From Saccoglossus kowalevskii (lineage: Eukaryota > Hemichordata > Enteropneusta > Harrimaniidae), in the NCBI RefSeq assembly GCF_000003605.2, contig NW_003143808.1, positions 244,622 through 270,756 of the forward strand: a stretch of DNA of 26,135 nt. Reading direction: 5' to 3'. Each line of letters starts with the position of its first letter. Within the stretch, counting starts at the first letter, position 1. Shown here piece by piece: positions 21,701 through 26,135 of the stretch. The notes beneath the pieces are model-generated. The model saw only the letters and a list, made by a program, of their open reading frames with translations. It ran no database searches and was not told the DNA's origin. The position numbers were made by a program, and so were the translations under genes.

Positions 21701-21941
21701 TGAGATATAATCTGGAACGTTATTGGCGGTCGATTAAAGACGTGGTAACAGTTGTGCGTACATTATTTTTGTTATTACTGTTTTCTAGAACTTGCTTCTT
21801 CGATGGCAGATTGTTTGCTGGATTGCGTCAATAGTAAATATTATTGGTGCCGTTGTCTTTCTCGTAACATTGAGAGTTGACGTCCAGAAATGGGCTATGG
21901 TGGATAACAACCAACAGAGCACAGAATACAAACCATTATAA
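12675..21941 (+). CDS. SLC17-family transporter, copy B (apparently intact, spliced)
   Basis: Predicted multi-pass organic-anion transporter of the SLC17 branch of the major facilitator superfamily. Members move anions such as sialic acid, glutamate, urate or phosphate across lysosomal, vesicle or plasma membranes; the substrate here is unknown. Coding exons: 12675-12707 (candidate), 15578-15787, 15950-16183, 16703-16787, 18108-18194, 18515-18645, 18740-18889, 19121-19253, 21349-21590 and 21789-21941. Phases agree at every junction. The sum is about 485 residues, within the family range of roughly 470-590. Landmarks in order: ALRYNLS (TM1), EFDWSSYQQGL, WSPAEERSKLL, LWLVFESPDDHPRIS, NGMLSS, FEIAPSY, RWQIVCWIAS. 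Unusual points: the TM4 arginine is glutamine, the TM2-TM3 GG.LA..GGK-type motif is not conserved, and the C-terminal tail is cut by a stop relative to copy A. Family assignment is strong; the first exon is tentative. Confidence 0.87.
13047..13413 (+). repeat. Interspersed repeat, copy 1
   Basis: This block and 14322-14678 share most of their sequence in the same order and orientation. They begin TGTAAGGCCTGCTTATTGCT, share an identical core around ATACACATACACTAAAATAT (13153), and end GGAGGGCACCGCTG, after which the flanks differ. Indels break any common reading frame. The end CACCGCTG (CAGCGGTG on the minus strand) resembles a DNA-transposon terminus, but no matching inverted end or target duplication is visible. 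A decayed LTR pair is also possible. Confidence 0.65.
14322..14678 (+). repeat. Interspersed repeat, copy 2
   Basis: Second copy of the repeat at 13047-13413, about 1275 bases downstream and in the same orientation. The left boundary reads CAGTGTAAGGCCTGC and the right boundary CACCGCTG. It has clearly diverged from copy 1 by substitutions and short indels, so the duplication or the insertions are not recent. Confidence 0.65.
14990..15240 (+). pseudogene. Possible decayed Tc1/mariner-like transposase fragment
   Basis: Two short translated segments, in different frames, recall the DDE/D transposase of Tc1/mariner elements. At 15047-15094, QCIPFLHMIPGTLLF resembles the region leading to the second catalytic aspartate. 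At 15160-15186, RSSPDLSSI resembles the conserved SPDLNPIE block. The order is right but the spacing is about ten residues short, and the catalytic residues are not preserved. No terminal inverted repeats were identified. Chance similarity is quite possible. Confidence 0.2.
15426..15566 (+). repeat. (CACT)n microsatellite at the splice acceptor
   Basis: A long run of CACT/TCAC tetramers, with CACA interruptions near its right end, stops 11 bases before the first base of the exon at 15578. It occupies the position of the polypyrimidine tract. Open frames of HSLTHSLTH type through it come from the repeat, although one runs in frame into the real exon. Confidence 0.95.
15578..15787 (+). CDS. Copy B exon 1b (TM1 and first lumenal loop)
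   Basis: A 70-codon exon, phase 0 on both sides, between TTCACAG and GTAAGA. It encodes ARHVLCLLLFLSSLNTGALR, then YNLSITIVAMVK. These are TM1 with the family's conserved ALRxNLS arginine, followed by the polar first loop. The loop has NLS, a potential N-glycosylation site if lumenal. The copy A equivalent lies just upstream of the window. Confidence 0.87.
15950..16183 (+). CDS. Copy B exon 2 (TM2 to TM4 start)
   Basis: A 78-codon phase 0 exon between ATTGTAG and GTATGTGG. It begins GDEFDWSSYQQGLVLSAYLY, a near-exact match to the SLC17 [GE]EFDWSE..QGLILxSFFxGY signature. The usual GG.LA...GGK motif between TM2 and TM3 is replaced by YLSLTRITGPYY. The exon ends AVQFMLGVLQ, with Q where the family and copy A have R. 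Confidence 0.9.
16184..16702 (+). other. Copy B intron 2
   Basis: A 519-base intron, longer than the 272-base copy A equivalent. The extra sequence is near 16240-16560 and includes T-runs. No gene seen. Confidence 0.7.
16703..16787 (+). CDS. Copy B exon 3 (loop after TM4)
   Basis: An 85-base exon, phase 0 to 1, between ATTACAG and GTATAG. It encodes YSMWESWSPAEERSKLLSFA, the SLC17 HAMWxxWAPPxERSKLL block. The histidine at the start of the family block is not present; Y-S stands there. Confidence 0.88.
16788..18107 (+). other. Copy B intron 3
   Basis: A 1320-base intron that aligns by eye along much of its length with copy A intron 3. Short open frames within it are not shared. No embedded gene seen. 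Confidence 0.75.
18108..18194 (+). CDS. Copy B exon 4 (TM5)
   Basis: An 87-base exon with phase 1 at both ends, between CAACTAG and GTAAAT. It encodes GSHMGSVLSFWISGLLSATV, then GWECSFYLFG. This is the family's GAQ.GTV.S.PLSG helix and the following W..FY.FG. Confidence 0.88.
18515..18645 (+). CDS. Copy B exon 5 (TM6 and central loop)
   Basis: A 131-base exon, phase 1 to 0, between TCGCAG and GTAAAA. LWLVFESPDDHPRIS, then ETERRYI, is an unmistakable SLC17 central-loop signature (LWL.Y.SP..HP.IS..E..YI). The 94-base intron after it is missing in copy A. Confidence 0.92.
18740..18889 (+). CDS. Copy B exon 6 (TM7)
   Basis: A 50-codon phase 0 exon between TTTCAG and GTAGGA. IPWKSILTSKQVWGQAVAKF is the family's PW..I.TS.PVWA...A.F segment, followed by a hydrophobic helix and a YGVDINT end that leads into NGMLSS of exon 7. 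The donor GTAGGA is weaker than copy A's GTAAGG. Confidence 0.88.
19121..19253 (+). CDS. Copy B exon 7 (TM8)
   Basis: A 133-base exon, phase 0 to 1, between CATTAG and GTGAGT. It encodes NGMLSSLTAFCVWAFMMFFG, then a basic stretch (VRRRNMS) equivalent to the family's LRSRN.LS region, ending in the phase expected for exon 8. Confidence 0.88.
19254..21348 (+). other. Copy B intron 7, with two blocks absent from copy A
   Basis: A 2095-base intron against 856 in copy A. Shared stretches flank two unmatched blocks at about 19523-19940 and 20400-21290. I see no terminal repeats or transposon proteins in them, so insertion in B and deletion in A cannot be told apart. Confidence 0.65.
21349..21590 (+). 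CDS. Copy B exon 8 (TM9-TM11)
   Basis: A 242-base exon, phase 1 to 0, between TCTTTAG and GTAACC. It contains two to three hydrophobic helices around FKVNVFEIAPSYGGVIYSV, the family's F.VN..DIAP.YA block, and ends GLLAPALIGALNNNK, the L.GP.IVG.L....K element. Confidence 0.9.
21789..21941 (+). CDS. Copy B last exon (TM12), stop earlier than in copy A
   Basis: The exon starts after TTTTCTAG with NLLLRWQIVCWIASIVN and ends STEYKPL with TAA at 21939-21941. Copy A has GAA at that codon. After the stop the copy B frame still reads VSSDIWMVDEN and STNHVSTA, matching copy A's tail apart from a short in-frame gap, up to the next stop at 22056-22058. The tail was therefore ancestral and was lost by a nonsense change. 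Confidence 0.88.
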   Translation, partial: NLLLRWQIVCWIASIVNIIGAVVFLVTLRVDVQKWAMVDNNQQSTEYKPL

Positions 21942-22284
21942 GGTGTGAGCAGTGATATTTGGATGGTTGATGAAAATTATTCTACAAATCATGTATCTAC
22001 AGCAAACAGTCACACTTTTACATATTTACATATTAATACATTATTTAGAATTTTGTAATATAAATAATATCTAAACTGTATGCCTAAAACATGCCACACT
22101 CTACCTAGTTGAAACGTACTTTACTCAACTGCAAAACTGTTATTACATAATCGGCCATCAAATCGGCAAAATAAATTTTTGCTTTTATTTTATTAATGAA
22201 TGAATGCAATTTTAGTATATAAATCGGTGGGGTGTGTGTTTTATTGAGATTGTGGTGACGTGCTAACACTTTATTTCTTAATTG

Positions 22285-22290
22285 AATAAA
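22285..22290 (+). other. Candidate polyadenylation signal of copy B
   Basis: AATAAA about 345 bases after the stop codon, in 3' sequence homologous to that of copy A. Copy A's nearer AATAAA (4562) is not conserved at the same place, so the usage is uncertain. Confidence 0.4.
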
Positions 22291-22557
22291 TAATATTTAT
22301 GTACCAGCACTACCTTAGAAAGGTTCTATTGAAATACATTGACAATCTTGGATAAGGAAACGACATTAAATGGTCGGCTTCCATTGCTGCTCCAAAATCA
22401 TTCAGAAAATGGCAGCGCAAAAACCGCGCAAATCCATTTTACTGCCACTTTACAGCGGTTTTTACAGACACTGAGTAATTCTGTTACCCAATGGCTGAAG
22501 CAATTTCACATCTACCAGACACGCCCCAAAACAGATGACGATATTTGACAGGATCGG

Positions 22558-22578
22558 CCAATGCGCATGCGTATAAAA
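22558..22578 (+). promoter_or_regulatory. CCAAT / NRF1-like / TATA cluster
   Basis: Within 21 bases lie CCAAT (22558-22562), the near-palindrome TGCGCATGCG (22562-22571), which resembles an NRF1 site, and TATAAAA (22572-22578). The compact arrangement looks like a core promoter reading rightward. No gene is recognisable downstream, and the TATA box touches the NRF1-like site, so the cluster may be coincidental. Confidence 0.25.
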
Positions 22579-24763
22579 CAGCTGGTACTAATATCCTAAT
22601 ATCCCAATTTCCTAAATAACTTATTTTGTACTCGTACAATGCAAAATACATATTTGATTAGGTTGGTTGGCCATCAAGTACCATCCTATGGCACCCAATT
22701 CATATATAACCAATACCATTGTACAGAGTTATGTTAACAGCGAGTCAAAAATAAGACTAATATACTAAATTTTTATTTAATTAATTGTATGGATGAGATT
22801 ATATTGTGAAATGGCCACGATGTACCACGGATCGTGCAGCGCACCACAAAACATGATCTTGCATTATCCCTGATATTATCATGTGCCAGATTTTTTTATT
22901 TTTACTTTCTAGCAAAAATAGTAAATATGAATTCGTTTCTTAAGATTGCAATATACAAAATATGTATCATAGAGACTGAAATAGAAATGACATCATTAAA
23001 CCATACTGCCATCAACACCCCATCCTGTTATAAATTATACTGCAGCATCCACTATTCACAAGCTGAAATACATCATCAAAAGAACTCAGCACACATCTTC
23101 TAGCGTTTAATACAACGATGATTTTACCTTCCATTAACATCTATATACTTAATCTATATACTTAAAAACTAATTACATAAACCATTATTACAATTTTTTT
23201 ATCTCAGAGTCATCGCTCTTTTAGTCATGAGTCACTAATACTACACTAATTTGTCTATCCCCAATGATTGGTTTGGCATATAGCAGCATTACGAGTCGCA
23301 GCAAACATTTTCATTTCACTGATTTATTTGTTCAATTGTTAATTAATATGATGCCAAAGTAGGCATTTAGAATTTTCTCAATTCACTGTATGTTATTGTT
23401 GACATATACTGATAATCTAATAACAATGTTTTATATAACTCATCTCTACGTGTGGGGGGAAGTAAGTACCATTATTAGTCATGAACAGATTTTTATAAGC
23501 GACTAAGGAAATGCTAACTGTTCATAGCATAAAAAATCATTTTAATTATATTATACTACTAAAAGAAATTGTTTTAATGTTTTAGTACTAATAGATCTAG
23601 GTCATTTTTATATGCCCCCCCCCCCAGAAAAAGTCTATGAACTGCATTGTTGGCATATTTATTGTACTGGTTGATTATTGTGAATTTCAAAATGGGAATA
23701 AAAATATAATTTGTCAAAATTAGTAAAAACAGGGTAATGTATCAGGTCACATGACTTATACTAGATCTTTTAAAAAATACTGATTTGTGTATAAAAATAT
23801 TGCAATTCCCATATATGCTAATTTATGTGGTCATAATTGTGAGAAGAATATAAACAATTTTCTAAAACGTGTTATCAAATCAATAACTGTGCTAACAAAT
23901 AAAGCATGGCCACCAATTGGAACATTCTATAGATTCTGGAACGGATGCAAGTAATCTATTTTATACAAATTATCAAATTATGTAAAGCAATATTCGAGGG
24001 AAGTCTATGTAATATTTTAGATGATAAAAAAAATTACGCGACCAATATGCTGTAAAAGACTTGTGTATTTGATTGGATATAAATGTCTTCATGGATACTT
24101 TCAGTGTATGTTCATCCATTGGCACTACGCGCAATTATGAATAATATACATATATATATATATATGTTTAGAGGGAAACGTGTATTGGAAGTAAGTTGCT
24201 CAAAGGGTTAAGTTGTTTTTATTTAAATGTTCTTACACCAGCGTGTGTAGACAGGAACATAGCGTACGATGCGCGAGAAAACACTTCATAATCAACATAC
24301 AATGAAAAAAGTCGACAAATATTGTCGAATTATATTTTCATCTCTTATAAATTACATAATTACAACAATCCTTTCCTATATGACCATGTTAACACTTTTA
24401 CACGCAGCCAGCTTGTTTAAAGGTAAATTTAATCAAAATAACATGGTTGACGCTTCACACTTGGAAGAGGATGCGACGCCACTCAAAAAACTACAAACTA
24501 CAATACTATTTATATAGTGGAAGATTCAATATGAATACAAACCATTATTGTGTTGTTGTGGATTGCCATACGCTTACCAATATGAGTGCATATTGCAAAC
24601 AAGCTTAATTACAACCACGCAATAGCTGCATAGAAGATAGAAAAATGGATAGAAAAGTGCAGTTTCGGCAAATTTGTGGCTATTTTTGGGTCAAATTAAA
24701 AAATGATCCAATCCTTTTGAGATGAATATCAATTTACTCATCTTGACGAGTTCGAAAATATAT

Positions 24764-24827
24764 AGTTTTACCCAGTTTTGACATTGCGTTACATCGCAAT
24801 TTCCGAAAATATGGAACGGGTAAAACT
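24764..24827. repeat. Nested inverted repeat (stem-loop)
   Basis: AGTTTTACCC (24764-24773) pairs with GGGTAAAACT (24818-24827). Inside it, ATTGCG (24783-24788) pairs with CGCAAT (24795-24800). Similar AAAATGATCC words flank it at about 24700 and 24831. It could be part of a small inverted-repeat transposon; nothing in it suggests a known RNA. Confidence 0.5.
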
Positions 24828-25918
24828 CATAAAATGATCCGATTTTGACAATTTCGGTGTATAATTATGTTTTCTTGTATGAACAAGCCAATAATAATTA
24901 TGTCAGATAAGATTGGTCTATTGATCAACTAAAAATGATTATTACATCAACATTGATCATAATTGACCTCTTTTAAATCAAGCACATTAATTATACATGG
25001 AAATTGCAAAAATTGTATTCAGAGATGGTGGTGGTTTGTTGCGGTTCTGAAGTGTTCAGTGTTTTTGACGAATCTCAGTACAAGGGAAGTACCACTGGAG
25101 GTCACAATGCAAGGTTATATCGATATAAATGTTCCGAGTACAATGGTGTATGATGTCTACCTTTGCGTCGTTTACAAGTGTACTGTGATAGGTATTTTTG
25201 ATGGTTAAAAACCTTTCACTTAGGTAACCGGGATTCGGTCGTTTCCACGCTAGGCTGACAAAAACACACAAGCTTCATTCATGTTCCCAAACGATTCTCT
25301 GCCAAGTCCCTGGTTTTCACCCGAGACAGCATTAAATCACTCTTTATTTCTTGTCACTCCTTAACCAATTACAATCAGTATAAGAGACTCCAAGGCCTTG
25401 CCTTCAAACAAACAACCAATCACATGAAAGTTTTACACATCATAACCAATTAATTACTCGTCAAGCTGTCTAGAAAAAACACTTCTATATATTGTCAACA
25501 CTAACTAATATTGATGGGGTAATAGTCTCGCACTAACATTCCACAAAGATACCACCTTAGTTAAAATCGCAAACAAAATTGGTTTAGGATTACAGCTACT
25601 GTATTGTATCTTAAAAACTGCAGAGTCATAAGATGTTTTTGGTTGATTTCGACCAGCTCGCCATCTGGTCTTGTCGTTAACCTTTATCAGTATATGTCAT
25701 GGCAACCGCTGTCAAACTGACTGAAATATAAATCATGATACAACCCCCTGTTTTACATTCTGCATGTTCTCCGAACATACCGTTCCAATACCAAGGATGT
25801 CATCACATTTATATTTCACACGTCAAATACATCAACAATTGTTATGCAAGTAAAATACACTCTAATATAACAAAATACATAGTTTCAAATGAGTAAATAC
25901 AATGATTACATATGGTAA

Positions 25919-26037
25919 TTATAATTTCAAATAAAAAGCTATAAATTTAAACACTACGGTTATGATTCTAAAATACAATAGTTATATATATTTAAATAAA
26001 AAGATTATGAGGTTAAATACATTGGTTATATTTTCGA
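25919..26037. repeat. Degenerate AT-rich tandem repeat
   Basis: Two adjacent units of about 63 bases share TTTAAATAAAAAG-like sequence followed by TTAAAYAC and GGTTAT. Less similar copies may begin near 25885. In AT-rich DNA this remains tentative. Confidence 0.35.
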
Positions 26038-26135
26038 ATATCCTACTCTATCAAGGAGAGGTGCCAGCACTTCACTTGCTATCCCAATTATTCAGTATTG
26101 GGTTCCCTATCTACTGCATACTAGTAATATCCCTG

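Larger units (their letters stand above)
22380..26135. other. Intergenic region, no recognised gene
   Basis: About 3.75 kb beyond the duplicated unit. No open frame matches a family I know. It includes a promoter-like cluster (22558-22578), a C11 run (23615-23625), a (TA)n run (about 24148-24165), a stem-loop (24764-24827) and an AT-rich tandem repeat (about 25919-26037). The block from about 25230 to 25850 is less AT-rich and may be part of a repeat running off the window. Confidence 0.5.

Noticed and set aside
24269-24517. 82-codon plus-strand open frame as a small gene
   Set aside because: It has one hydrophobic stretch but no recognised signature, and chance frames of this size are frequent here.
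25056-25271. Overlapping open frames on both strands at 24963-25271
   Set aside because: Neither frame shows a known domain, and overlapping frames on both strands without similarity point to chance.

Overview
This is animal genomic DNA: intron-rich, AT-rich, with simple repeats and a decayed non-LTR retrotransposon, and no prokaryotic gene organisation. I cannot name the species. The divergent transporter genes and the style of the LINE fit a marine invertebrate, perhaps a lophotrochozoan, but this is a weak inference.

The main content is a tandem duplication of one multi-exon gene of the SLC17 family (sialin, vesicular glutamate and Na-phosphate transporter type, major facilitator superfamily). 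Both copies lie on the plus strand. Copy A (1 to about 4.9 kb) enters the window inside an intron, so its first exon or exons lie upstream. Copy B (exons from 15578 to 21941, with a candidate first coding exon at 12675-12707) can be followed completely. The exons were found by matching the copies to each other and to SLC17 landmarks: ALRxNLS in TM1, EFDWSSYQQGL before TM2, WSPAEERSKLL after TM4, LWLVFESPDDHPRIS in the central loop, and FEIAPSY. Every copy B exon has AG/GT borders and the codon phases agree throughout.

Copy A is a recent pseudogene. The AG acceptor of its third exon is now AA. A 174-bp deletion removed the end of exon 5, all of intron 5 and the start of exon 6, and one extra T shifts the frame to a stop at 2666-2668. 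Its exons 7-9 are still open. Copy B looks functional, but a TAA cuts off a C-terminal tail that copy A still encodes. Copy B has also replaced a TM4 arginine that is functionally important in the family.

Region by region: 1-4900, copy A. 4.9-7.0 kb, intergenic, with an unrecognised coding-like relic (5664-6050) and a four-unit minisatellite (6623-6997). 7.0-9.07 kb, a 5'-truncated LINE with frameshifts, a broken catalytic motif and an (ATT)n tail. 9.1-12.67 kb, no recognisable gene. 12.67-15.58 kb, probable first intron of copy B, holding a duplicated ~370-bp repeat, a possible Tc1/mariner relic and a (CACT)n microsatellite that runs almost to the splice acceptor. 15.58-22.4 kb, body and 3' end of copy B. 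22.4-26.1 kb, no recognisable gene, with a CCAAT/NRF1-like/TATA cluster at 22558 and a stem-loop at 24.76 kb.

I found no bacterial-type system, CRISPR array, rRNA or convincing tRNA. The most interesting material is how the duplicate pair is diverging: one copy dying, the other truncated and altered at the transport site.
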